Positions 31,577-38,871 of a stretch of 38,871 nucleotides of DNA are shown piece by piece. The stretch comes from an uncultured Chloroflexota bacterium (lineage in GTDB: Bacteria > Chloroflexota > Limnocylindria > Limnocylindrales > CSP1-4): NCBI GenBank assembly GCA_903925955.1, contig CAIYHO010000170.1, forward strand, positions 1 through 38,871. The letters are read 5' to 3'. The translations under genes were made by a program, and so were the position numbers. Below the pieces are notes generated by a model. The model made no database searches. It saw nothing but the letters and a program-made list of their open reading frames with translations, and was not told where the DNA came from. How positions within the stretch are numbered: position 1 is the first letter of the stretch; each line of letters opens with the position of its first letter.

Positions 31577-34500
31577 CTACCGCTCCCCCGCCGACTTTGC
31601 CGCGGCAACCCGCTTTGGTGACGGCGCGATCACCGGCAGCGGGAGCGCCGCGTTTGCCCCGCCCACGCCGGGCCGGCCGGCCTCGTCCGCAAAGGTCACG
31701 TGGCTCAGCGGGACCAGTGGCTCGCCCCGGAGCACGCGCGCCAGGTACTCACCGGTGGCTGAACCGGGCGTGGCAGCGACGGTCTCCGGTGTCCCCTCGG
31801 CGATCACCAGACCGCCACGCAGCCCGCCCTCCGGCCCCAGATCAACAATCCAGTCCGCGGTCTTGATGACGTCAAGGTTGTGCTCAATCACGAGCACGGT
31901 GTTCCCGGTGTCCACCAGCCGGTGCAGCACGTGGAGCAGCTTCTCCACGTCCGCGAAGTGGAGTCCGGTGGTGGGCTCGTCCAGCAGGTACAGCGTCTTG
32001 CCTGTGGCCCGCTTGGAGAGCTCAGTGGCCAGCTTGACGCGCTGCGCCTCGCCGCCCGACAGGGTGGTTGCGGGCTGGCCCAAGTGCACGTAGCCCAGCC
32101 CCACCTCAAAGAGCGTCTTGAGCTTGTTGTGCACGTTGGGGACGGCGGCGAAGAACTCCACGGCCTCCGCAACCGTCATCTCCAGCACGTCCGCGATGGA
32201 GCGGCCGCGATAGTGGATCTCCAGCGCCTCTCGGTTGTAGCGCTTGCCCTTGCAGATCTCGCACGGGACGTAGACGTCCGGCAGGAACTGCATCTCGATC
32301 TTGATGATCCCGTCGCCCTTGCAGGCCTCGCAGCGGCCGCCCTTGACATTGAAGCTGAACCGCCCCGGCTGGTAGCCGCGGACGCGCGCATCCGGCGTCC
32401 CGGCGAAGAGCTCGCGGATGGGGCCAAAGAGCCCCGTGTACGTGGCGGGGTTGGACCGCGGCGTGCGGCCGATGGGGCTCTGGTCAATCTCGATGATCTT
32501 GTCGATGTGCTCGACGCCCTCAACCGCGTCGTGCTTGCCCACGGGCTCGCGTGAACCGGTGAGGTCCCGCGCAAGGGCCCGGTAGAGCACCTCGTCGATG
32601 AGCGTGGACTTACCCGAGCCGGACACGCCGGTCACCGCGATAAACGTGCCCAGCGGGAACCGGACGTCCACGCCGCGCAGGTTGTGCTCACGAGCGCCGC
32701 GGACCACGAGGGCACGGCCATTCCCGGGCCGCCGTGTCTCCGGCACCGCCACAAAGCGCTCCCCGCGCAGGAACGCGCCGGTGATGCTCCGGGGCTCGGC
32801 CAGCAGGACCTCCAGCGGGCCGTTGGCGATGATCTCGCCGCCGTGCTCTCCGGCGCCGGGGCCGATGTCCACAACCCAGTCCGCGGTGCGGATGGTCTCC
32901 TCGTCGTGCTCCACAACCAGCACGGTGTTGCCCAGGTCACGCAGCCGCGTGAGCGTGGCGATCAGCTTGGCGTTGTCACGCTGGTGCAGCCCGATGGACG
33001 GCTCGTCCAGGATGTAGAGGACGCCCATGAGCGTTGTGCCAATCTGGGTGGCCAGCCGGATCCGCTGCGCCTCGCCGCCGCTGAGGCTGATGGACGCGCG
33101 GTCAAGCGTGAGGTAGTCCAGCCCCACGTCCACCAGAAACCCCAATCGGGCGGTGATCTCCTTGACCACCTGGCGCGCGATGGTCCCCTCGCGCTCCGTG
33201 ATGCGCGCCTCCAGCCCCGCCGCCCAGTCCAGCGAGTCCGTCACGGACAACGCGGACGTCTCAGCGATGCTGCGCCCGTCCACCGTGACCGCAAGCACCT
33301 CTGGCTTCAGCCGCCGGCCGCCACACGTGGGGCACGGGTTCTGGACCATGTACTTCTCAAGCTCGGTCCGGACGAACTCAGACTCGGTCTCCTTGAACCG
33401 TCGCTCAAGGTTGGTGACCACGCCCTCAAACGTGGCGACGTAGGAGTTCTCGCCCCGCTCGTGGCGGTAGCTGACCACCACCTTCTCGTCCTTGGCGGCG
33501 TACAGGAGGTACTGCAGCGCCTCCGCCGGGAGGTCCTTCACGGGCGTGGTGATGCTCCAGCCGCGCGAGGCGAAGATGGCGTCGGTGATCTTCATCCGCC
33601 AGCCGATCTCCGTGGGCATCCTGTTCCACGGGACCAGGGCGCCGGCCTTGATGCTCTTGGTCTTGTCTGGGATGACCAACTCTGGGTCAATCACCAGCTG
33701 CGTCCCAAGCCCGGCACACGTGGGGCAGGCGCCGTGCGGCGAGTTGAACGAGAAGGAGCGCGGCTCCAGCTCGTCGATGGTGGTGCCGTCGTGCGGACAG
33801 CTATAGCGCTCGCTGTAGCGCCGCTCTTCAAACGCCGGCTCCTCGCCCTCGCGCGGCACGGGCGCCACAATCATCACGCCCTCGCCCAGGCGCAGCGCGG
33901 TCTCCGTGGAGTCCGCAAGCCGCGACGTGTCGGGGTCCGGCAGCACCTGTCCCGTGGCCGGGTCAATGGGCCGGCCGGCGACGTCACGCGCCCAGTCCTC
34001 GGGCGCCTCTGCCCGGCGCACGACGAAGCGGTCCACCACCACCTCGATGGTGTGGCGCTTGTACTTGTCCAGCGTGGGCGCCTCAGACAGGTCGTACTGC
34101 ACGCCGTCTACGCGGACGCGGACAAAGCCCTGCTTGCGGGCCCCCTCAAAGACGCGGTCCCCTTCGGTCTTGCGGTCCTTGATGAGCGGGCCCAGCACCA
34201 GCAGACGCGTGCCGTCCGGCATCGCCATCACCTGGTCCACGATCTGCTGCACCGTCTGGCGCTCAATCTCGCGGCCGCACTTGGGGCAGTGCGGGTGGCC
34301 GATGCGCGCATATAGCAGGCGCAGATAGTCGTAGATCTCCGTCACCGTGCCCACGGTGGAGCGCGGGTTCTTGGAGGCGCCCTTCTGGTCAATGGAGATG
34401 GCCGGCGACAGCCCGTCGATCTGGTCGACGTCCGGCTTCTCCATCTGGCCCAGGAACTGGCGGGCGTACGCGCTCAGGCTCTCAACGTAGCGACGCTGGC

Positions 34501-34651
34501 CCTCCGCGTAGATGGTGTCAAACGCAAGGCTGGACTTGCCGCTCCCGGACAGACCCGTGATGACCACGAGCCGGTCGCGCGGAAACGCGACGTCAACGCC
34601 TTTGAGGTTGTGTTCGCGCGCGCCGCGCACGACGATCTGGTCTTGGGGCAC
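31577..34651 (-). CDS. uvrA: UvrA, excinuclease ABC subunit A
   Basis: This 1024-aa tandem ABC ATPase recognises DNA damage in nucleotide excision repair. It has two Walker A motifs (GLSGSGKSS near residue 33; GVSGSGKST), two signatures ([24 protein letters not shown]) and two Walker B motifs ([22 protein letters not shown]). The C-terminal zinc module is intact (CEAC...CEIC). In the first CxxC module one Cys is replaced: CPHD at 285-288, pairing with CPTC at 309-312. About 60-80 extra C-terminal residues extend past the usual end. The start is GTG 34651, with no SD and TAGAAT 6 nt upstream. Confidence 0.97.
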   Translation of the reverse strand: MPQDQIVVRGAREHNLKGVDVAFPRDRLVVITGLSGSGKSSLAFDTIYAEGQRRYVESLSAYARQFLGQMEKPDVDQIDGLSPAISIDQKGASKNPRSTVGTVTEIYDYLRLLYARIGHPHCPKCGREIERQTVQQIVDQVMAMPDGTRLLVLGPLIKDRKTEGDRVFEGARKQGFVRVRVDGVQYDLSEAPTLDKYKRHTIEVVVDRFVVRRAEAPEDWARDVAGRPIDPATGQVLPDPDTSRLADSTETALRLGEGVMIVAPVPREGEEPAFEERRYSERYSCPHDGTTIDELEPRSFSFNSPHGACPTCAGLGTQLVIDPELVIPDKTKSIKAGALVPWNRMPTEIGWRMKITDAIFASRGWSITTPVKDLPAEALQYLLYAAKDEKVVVSYRHERGENSYVATFEGVVTNLERRFKETESEFVRTELEKYMVQNPCPTCGGRRLKPEVLAVTVDGRSIAETSALSVTDSLDWAAGLEARITEREGTIARQVVKEITARLGFLVDVGLDYLTLDRASISLSGGEAQRIRLATQIGTTLMGVLYILDEPSIGLHQRDNAKLIATLTRLRDLGNTVLVVEHDEETIRTADWVVDIGPGAGEHGGEIIANGPLEVLLAEPRSITGAFLRGERFVAVPETRRPGNGRALVVRGAREHNLRGVDVRFPLGTFIAVTGVSGSGKSTLIDEVLYRALARDLTGSREPVGKHDAVEGVEHIDKIIEIDQSPIGRTPRSNPATYTGLFGPIRELFAGTPDARVRGYQPGRFSFNVKGGRCEACKGDGIIKIEMQFLPDVYVPCEICKGKRYNREALEIHYRGRSIADVLEMTVAEAVEFFAAVPNVHNKLKTLFEVGLGYVHLGQPATTLSGGEAQRVKLATELSKRATGKTLYLLDEPTTGLHFADVEKLLHVLHRLVDTGNTVLVIEHNLDVIKTADWIVDLGPEGGLRGGLVIAEGTPETVAATPGSATGEYLARVLRGEPLVPLSHVTFADEAGRPGVGGANAALPLPVIAPSPKRVAAAKSAGER

Positions 34652-34657
34652 GGGCGA

Positions 34658-34663
34658 ATTCTA
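34658..34663 (-). promoter_or_regulatory. Candidate -10 element of uvrA
   Basis: TAGAAT on the minus strand, 6 nt before the uvrA GTG. No convincing -35 or LexA box was seen in the 41-bp gap. Confidence 0.45.
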
Positions 34664-34692
34664 GCCGACTCGACAGAAACCGCACACGCGTT

Positions 34693-36939
34693 CTATTCGA
34701 CCGTCTCGGTCCGGCCGTCGCGCCAGCGGAAGTAGCCCCACACCGCGCCGGTGGTGGCCATGAAGAAGCCAAGCATCGCAAACACCGCAACCACGCCCGT
34801 CTGGCGGAAGGCGTCAACGTATGCCTCGTCGCGGTTGAACAACAGCTGCCACCAGAGGAACACCACCACGACATACGCGGCAGCCCAGACGCGCCGACTC
34901 CAGCCCATCACCTTGGCGCCATCCACAAACCGGATGGGCAGGAGCCCAAAGAGCAGGCTTTCGAGCCCGCCGATGAACACGATGCCAAGGATGGTCTGCG
35001 CAAGGGCGGGCAGGAACGCATCCGTGTCGCCGGTTGCGGCGCGAAGCAGCCCCAGCAGCGCCCACGCAATCAGCGAGGCGGCCAATACCGCCGCTGCAGG
35101 CGCCAGAACGATCCGCGCCTCCTCGCGCTTTGTGAGCTCAAGCGGAGCGAGCACGACAGTGGTGGCGACGAACCCGTAGACGATTCCGGGGTGGAAGTTC
35201 AGCCAGCTCGATGCGACCACGCAGACCGCGCCAAGGACGATCGCCGTGCCATAGGCGCGGACGGTGGCCGGTGTGCGGTGAAGGCGCCCGATAAGCAGGG
35301 CCTTGCCCCCGTAATTGAGATAGAGGATGACCGCGAGGCCCGCCATCATCGAGAGGACAAGGACAAGGCCGCCCTTGTTGAACCCAAAGCCGTTCGACAG
35401 AAAGCCATAGACAACGCCAAGCAGCGCAAGCACGACCACGCCATGGGCGAACGCGCCGCCGCGGCCGCGCGCCGCAAGGCCATCCACCCATGCGTCCGCC
35501 CGCGCGAGCGGCCGCAAGAACCGAAAGCGGCGCTTCACCACGTCGTCCGTCCAGGCCTCGATGATCTTGCGGTGCTCGTCGAGGGTGCCGTTGAGGATCT
35601 CCGCCGTCAGCCCAAACAGGAGGACAAACACCATGGCAAGCACGGCGTTGGTTGCAAGGACCGCCGGGTCAAGGATGAGGTGGGCGGGATCCGGGACGGT
35701 GGCCGCAAAGGCCGGGAGCCACGGATCAGGCGATCCGGTTGCGCCCGCGACGCCGCCGAGGGGCGCCGGCGCCGGTGGAGGCGAGACGCTCGCCGCGGGC
35801 GAGGCGGACGGCACTGCCACGGCCGAAGGCGAGGGTGTGGGCGAGGGCGACGGGCTGGGCGAGGGCGACGGGCCGGCAACGCGGGCTTCAACCGTGTAGA
35901 TGGCGGGCTTCAGGGGTGTGGTCCACGCCCGACAGACCAGCGTGGCGCCCGTACCGGGCTCACATGCCTCGGCGTTCACCTTGTGGAGGCCAGGCAGCGC
36001 CCCATCAATGGGCTGCGACGTCAGCGCTGCGCTGCACGTGCCCTGATCCATCGCGGTGGTCCAGCCCGACTGCAGCGCCCCGTCCCAACTGAAGCGCACA
36101 AACGTCCAGACGCAGTTCGTGGCCGCAACCGTGTACGTCGCGGTGAAGCTGGCCGTGACTTGGCCGCTTGGGGGCTGCACGCTGATGGTCGCGGGGGCCC
36201 GCAGCATGTACTTCGGCGGCTTGGAGGGCGTCGTCACCGGATCGCAGCCAACGCCGGCGATGCACGCCAGCCCCGTCACCACGTGCAGACCCGGAGGTGA
36301 GCCAGCGGGCGGAACGATGCCTGCCAGCGACGCCGAACAGGTCTTCGTGTTCACTGCCGCGGAGCCCAAGACGGCGCCAGACGCAGAGCCCCAGAAGAAC
36401 TTGACCGTCGAATACGCCGCGCAATCGCCCTTTGGCAGCGTGTAGCTCGCCGTGAACGTGTCGGGGGCAAATCCAGACGTCGGGGAGACCTTCACCGTGG
36501 CGGTGTCCACTCGATAGGTGGTGCTCGTCTTGTTCGCCGTGGTGCAGGTGACCGGCACGAAGTTGGTGCACTGGACCACAACAAGGGTGTGCACGCCGGG
36601 TGCGCTGTGGCCTGCCAAGGGCAGCAGCCCGGAGAAGGTGTAGCCGCAACCCGTGGCGAACGACAGCGGCGGCCCGCTAAAGGCCAAGTGCAGGCCATCC
36701 CAGGTCAGATTTGCGCCCTTCCCGCAGCCGCCTGTCCCCGGGTCCACCGGAGACACGTACGCCGCGTCGAACGGCGCGCCCACAAGCCCATGTGTCGGCG
36801 TGGCCGTCAGCGTGGCCGAAGCGGCCCACGCAATTGGTACGCCACCAGTCAATGCGACAGCCAGCCCCAGGAGGAACGCGACAGCCGGCCCGGCCAACAG
36901 GACGGTTGTCAGTGCTGCCCGCGGTCCAGTGCTCCGCAT
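34693..36939 (-). CDS. Secreted/membrane protein with three Ig-like repeats and a polytopic C-terminal domain
   Basis: This 748-aa protein has an N-terminal signal (AALTTVLLAGPAVAFLLGLAV) followed by three extracellular modules of about 100 aa. Each begins like ATxxxxPxxG...FxAxY, has W-D/G in the middle and Cys pairs, and ends with PGLH/PGVH plus a Cys-rich strand. A Pro/Ser linker follows (PSPSPSPSPTPSPS type). The last about 330 residues hold roughly eight membrane helices, with FGLTAEILNGTLDEHR, FHPGIVYGFVAT and FGLLPIRFVDGAKVMGWSRR. The membrane part resembles uncharacterised actinobacterial-type membrane proteins; function unknown. ATG 36939 is chosen (AGGGGAT just upstream); an ATG at 36975 is an alternative. 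Confidence 0.75.
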   Translation of the reverse strand: MRSTGPRAALTTVLLAGPAVAFLLGLAVALTGGVPIAWAASATLTATPTHGLVGAPFDAAYVSPVDPGTGGCGKGANLTWDGLHLAFSGPPLSFATGCGYTFSGLLPLAGHSAPGVHTLVVVQCTNFVPVTCTTANKTSTTYRVDTATVKVSPTSGFAPDTFTASYTLPKGDCAAYSTVKFFWGSASGAVLGSAAVNTKTCSASLAGIVPPAGSPPGLHVVTGLACIAGVGCDPVTTPSKPPKYMLRAPATISVQPPSGQVTASFTATYTVAATNCVWTFVRFSWDGALQSGWTTAMDQGTCSAALTSQPIDGALPGLHKVNAEACEPGTGATLVCRAWTTPLKPAIYTVEARVAGPSPSPSPSPSPTPSPSAVAVPSASPAASVSPPPAPAPLGGVAGATGSPDPWLPAFAATVPDPAHLILDPAVLATNAVLAMVFVLLFGLTAEILNGTLDEHRKIIEAWTDDVVKRRFRFLRPLARADAWVDGLAARGRGGAFAHGVVVLALLGVVYGFLSNGFGFNKGGLVLVLSMMAGLAVILYLNYGGKALLIGRLHRTPATVRAYGTAIVLGAVCVVASSWLNFHPGIVYGFVATTVVLAPLELTKREEARIVLAPAAAVLAASLIAWALLGLLRAATGDTDAFLPALAQTILGIVFIGGLESLLFGLLPIRFVDGAKVMGWSRRVWAAAYVVVVFLWWQLLFNRDEAYVDAFRQTGVVAVFAMLGFFMATTGAVWGYFRWRDGRTETVE

Positions 36940-37031
36940 ATCCCCTGCCCTCGCACACGCAGCCGTCGGCCGCATGTGCGCGACAGCAATCGCGAGAGGC
37001 TACAGCGTTGCTGCAGCGCGCGTACGCCGAC

Positions 37032-37640
37032 TCAGGACGGGGATGAGGTGGGGAGACCCGGCAGACCGGGAAGGCCTGGGAAGCCCGGCAAGCTCGACGG
37101 ACTTGGAACGTCGGGGCAGACCTTCCAGACACCCTGCTCCCGAACCACCTTGATCTGCTGGTTGAGCGGCAGATCCTGACCGTAATCGGCCAGGCCGGAG
37201 AGCAAGGCGTCAATCTGCTCCTGCGACATCGCGGTGCCCCGCACGGCAAGCAGCTTCTCGAGGATGGGGCGCATGGCCTCCTTGTCGAACGTGACCTTGA
37301 GCGAACCGCCCACGGGCACAAGCGCCGTTTCGCCGGTGACCACGGCGGCACCCACTGTCAGACCGCTCACGTCAAGACGGACCGCCTCAACAAGCGTTGC
37401 GGTGTCGATGCCTGGCAGGAGCGCCCCGCCCAGTTGGCTTGGCAGACCAATCAGCGTCTTGAGCTGCTCCTCGCGTCCGGCGCACGCCAGGGTCTGAAGC
37501 CCGGCAAGGTCCTTGGCGCCGGCACGCTCCACGGCGGTCTTGACGACGGCCGCGGCTTCATCGGCCGGTGCGGGTCCGCCACAGGCGGCGGCAAACAGGG
37601 CGAGAAGGCCGATGACGAGGAGACGGGTCGGCCTGCGCAT
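37032..37640 (-). CDS. Lipoprotein of unknown function
   Basis: A 202-aa lipoprotein with lipobox AAAC (Cys20). A helical stretch with DEAAAVVKTAVERAGAKDLAGLQ follows, then a mixed domain with two Cys (LQTLACAG and WKVCPD). The C-terminus is a Gly-Pro-Leu repeat tail (GFPGLPGLPGLP). The NTF2-like pattern of helix plus late strands (KVVREQGVWKVC) is suggestive only. TACGAT lies exactly 6 nt before the ATG. Confidence 0.75.
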   Translation of the reverse strand: MRRPTRLLVIGLLALFAAACGGPAPADEAAAVVKTAVERAGAKDLAGLQTLACAGREEQLKTLIGLPSQLGGALLPGIDTATLVEAVRLDVSGLTVGAAVVTGETALVPVGGSLKVTFDKEAMRPILEKLLAVRGTAMSQEQIDALLSGLADYGQDLPLNQQIKVVREQGVWKVCPDVPSPSSLPGFPGLPGLPGLPTSSPS

Positions 37641-37646
37641 GCCCCG

Positions 37647-37652
37647 ATCGTA
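37647..37652 (-). promoter_or_regulatory. Candidate -10 element, lipoprotein gene
   Basis: TACGAT on the minus strand with 6 nt to the ATG at 37640, the same layout as upstream of 31529. Confidence 0.45.
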
Positions 37653-37667
37653 TGCGAGACGCCCGGC

Positions 37668-38474
37668 TCAGGCGGCGGGCGGTCCAATCTCGATGCGCGA
37701 CTGGAGCTCCTCCACGGAACCGCGCAGCGGCGACAGGCTCTCCAGCCACCAGGTGGCGCCGGCCGCGCGGAAGTCCGCAACCACCTTGAGATCACCGGGC
37801 GCCGACATGCCAAACACACCGATCTCCAGTGGCTCATCGGCCCGGCCAAGCGCCACACGCTCGGCACGGACGTCCTGCACCATGCGCTCAAAGTCGTCCG
37901 GCGCCAGCGCCATCGACGACCCGTCCTCCGACGTGGCCACGGCGATCCAGCCATCCCAGCGCGCCGCGCGCCGGAGCGCACCGGGCCGCATGCCGCCCAC
38001 CAGGATGGGTGGCCGGGGATGCTGCGCCGATGGCGGACCGACGGCGACATCGCCCTCGCCGCGCAGCCACATGTCGATGTCCTCGGCGTCGCGGTCCATC
38101 CGGGCGATGCGCTCGTGGCGGTCAAAGGACTCGCCAAAGGCGGTGAAGTCCGACGGGTCCCCGCCCGCGCCGATGCCCAGGATGAGGCGACCGCCGCTCC
38201 AGTTGTCCAGCGTGGCGGCGGCCTGCGCCACCAGTTGCGCCCGGCGCCGCGGCAGCACGATGACCGAGGCCATCAGCGCGATGCGCTCCGTCCGGGACGC
38301 GATGGCCGTCAGCGCCACCCATGGGTCTGCGGCCGGGGCGCCCATCGCTGTCCCCAGCACGTCCCACGTGGAGAGTGCGTCCCAGCCCGCGTGCTCCGCC
38401 GCCACGGCAAGACGGACCAGCACATGCGGATCGGCCAGCGGGCCAAGCGGGGCCAGATCGATCGCGTAGCGCAT
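37668..38474 (-). CDS. LLM-class flavin-dependent oxidoreductase
   Basis: A 268-aa luciferase-like TIM-barrel protein, probably F420- or FMN-dependent. The family shows ALSTWDVL near the N-terminus, the PWVALTAIASRTERIALMASVIVLPRR region (in parts: PWVALTAIAS, TERIALMASV), then LDNWSGGRLILGIGAGG, and PPILVGGMRPGALRRAARWDGW. The substrate is unknown. A strong SD, AAGGAG (complement of 38484-38489), lies about 9 nt before ATG 38474. It follows the truncated GNAT gene by 23 bp. Confidence 0.9.
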   Translation of the reverse strand: MRYAIDLAPLGPLADPHVLVRLAVAAEHAGWDALSTWDVLGTAMGAPAADPWVALTAIASRTERIALMASVIVLPRRRAQLVAQAAATLDNWSGGRLILGIGAGGDPSDFTAFGESFDRHERIARMDRDAEDIDMWLRGEGDVAVGPPSAQHPRPPILVGGMRPGALRRAARWDGWIAVATSEDGSSMALAPDDFERMVQDVRAERVALGRADEPLEIGVFGMSAPGDLKVVADFRAAGATWWLESLSPLRGSVEELQSRIEIGPPAA

Positions 38475-38497
38475 CGGTGACGACTCCTTTGTGGGCG

Positions 38498-38871
38498 TCA
38501 GTGCCGCTTGCGCGGCAGATACATGGCGTGCGGGTCCGGGATGAATCCCAGTTTGCGGTACCAGGTGTCAAGCCCAGACGCGGCGGTGAGCGAGAAGCGG
38601 ACGGTGTCCCGGCCATCGGTGAGGAGATGCACCAGCCGCTCCCCCACCCCAAGACCCTGATAGGCCGGGTGGACCACCACCGTGGCGATCAGCGCGTTCT
38701 GGCCGCCGTCCGTGAGGGAGCGGGCCGTGCCGATCAGGCGGTCGCCGTCCCAGGCCGTGGCGAACTCGCCAGTGCGCGCGATCGCCGTTTCCAGCGAGGC
38801 GGGCTCCGACGCGCGCAGATCCCAGCCCACCGACCGCAGCAGCCCAACCATGGCCGCGGCGTCCGGTCGGC
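38498..38871 (-). CDS. GNAT acetyltransferase, 5' end outside window
   Basis: The GNAT core is visible: ATAWDGDRLIGTARSL, ATVVVHPAYQGLGVGERLVHLL (acetyl-CoA loop QGLGVG) and GLDTWYRKLGFIPD. The frame stays open past the ATG at 38851 to the window edge, reading RPDAAAMVGLLRSVGW, which looks like the normal N-terminal helix of such proteins. The gene therefore most likely starts beyond 38871. Confidence 0.85.
   Translation of the reverse strand, partial: RPDAAAMVGLLRSVGWDLRASEPASLETAIARTGEFATAWDGDRLIGTARSLTDGGQNALIATVVVHPAYQGLGVGERLVHLLTDGRDTVRFSLTAASGLDTWYRKLGFIPDPHAMYLPRKRH

Noticed and set aside
32684-34315. Long open frame of 543 codons on the plus strand opposite uvrA
   Set aside because: It lies wholly antisense to a clear UvrA gene. 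Its translation has no recognisable domain, and such shadow frames are expected at this GC content.
34652-34692. LexA/SOS box upstream of uvrA
   Set aside because: GAAC is present near 34690 (GAACGCGTGTGCGGTTTC, minus strand) but the half-sites are too far apart to match a known LexA site.

Overview
The window is 38.9 kb of dense, GC-rich bacterial chromosome. The gene content and order suggest a member of the Chloroflexota, perhaps a soil or freshwater Limnocylindria/Ellin6529-like lineage. This is inference from several signs: a rapZ-yvcK-whiA block as in Gram-positive-type bacteria, secDF next to recJ, tpiA-gpmI-secG, many GTG starts, CCA-encoding tRNAs, and long Pro/Ala/Ser/Thr linkers in exported proteins. 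No 16S rRNA gene is present to confirm it. No phage, IS transposase, CRISPR array or rRNA was seen.

From 1 to about 24.2 kb every gene lies on the minus strand. In order of transcription (high to low coordinate) these are uvrC, a SecD P1-domain paralog, a large DUF2339-type membrane protein, secD-secF, recJ, a beta-propeller protein, pyrF, tatA-tatC, rapZ-yvcK-whiA, tpiA-gpmI-secG, an orphan family-5 solute-binding protein, three tRNA genes (Leu-CAG, Leu-GAG, Val-TAC), lemA-htpX and part of a fourth tRNA. Many junctions are 4-base stop/start overlaps. The block combines protein export (SecD/F/G, TatA/C), cell-envelope and division control (RapZ, YvcK, WhiA), lower glycolysis, pyrimidine synthesis and DNA repair.

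From 24.2 to 30.7 kb the layout is looser and shows signs of rearrangement. A small lipoprotein gene lies between two copies of a 172-bp direct repeat. A methylmalonyl-CoA decarboxylase-like gene (scpB) and a short UvrD-type helicase gene diverge from a 469-bp region that carries four 17-bp palindromes. Next come a Tat-exported Gly/Val-repeat protein, an acetyltransferase and an ICMT-like membrane methyltransferase.

From 30.7 kb to the end the genes are again on the minus strand: two small proteins, uvrA, a large secreted/membrane protein with three Ig-like repeats, a lipoprotein, a flavin-dependent luciferase-like oxidoreductase, and a GNAT acetyltransferase cut by the window edge.

The strongest unexplained signals are: the helically phased palindrome array at 26,431-26,594; the 172-bp duplication around the lipoprotein gene; the SecD fragment gene bounded by duplicated uvrC 3' ends; and a -10-like hexamer exactly 6 nt before several start codons, which points to leaderless transcription.
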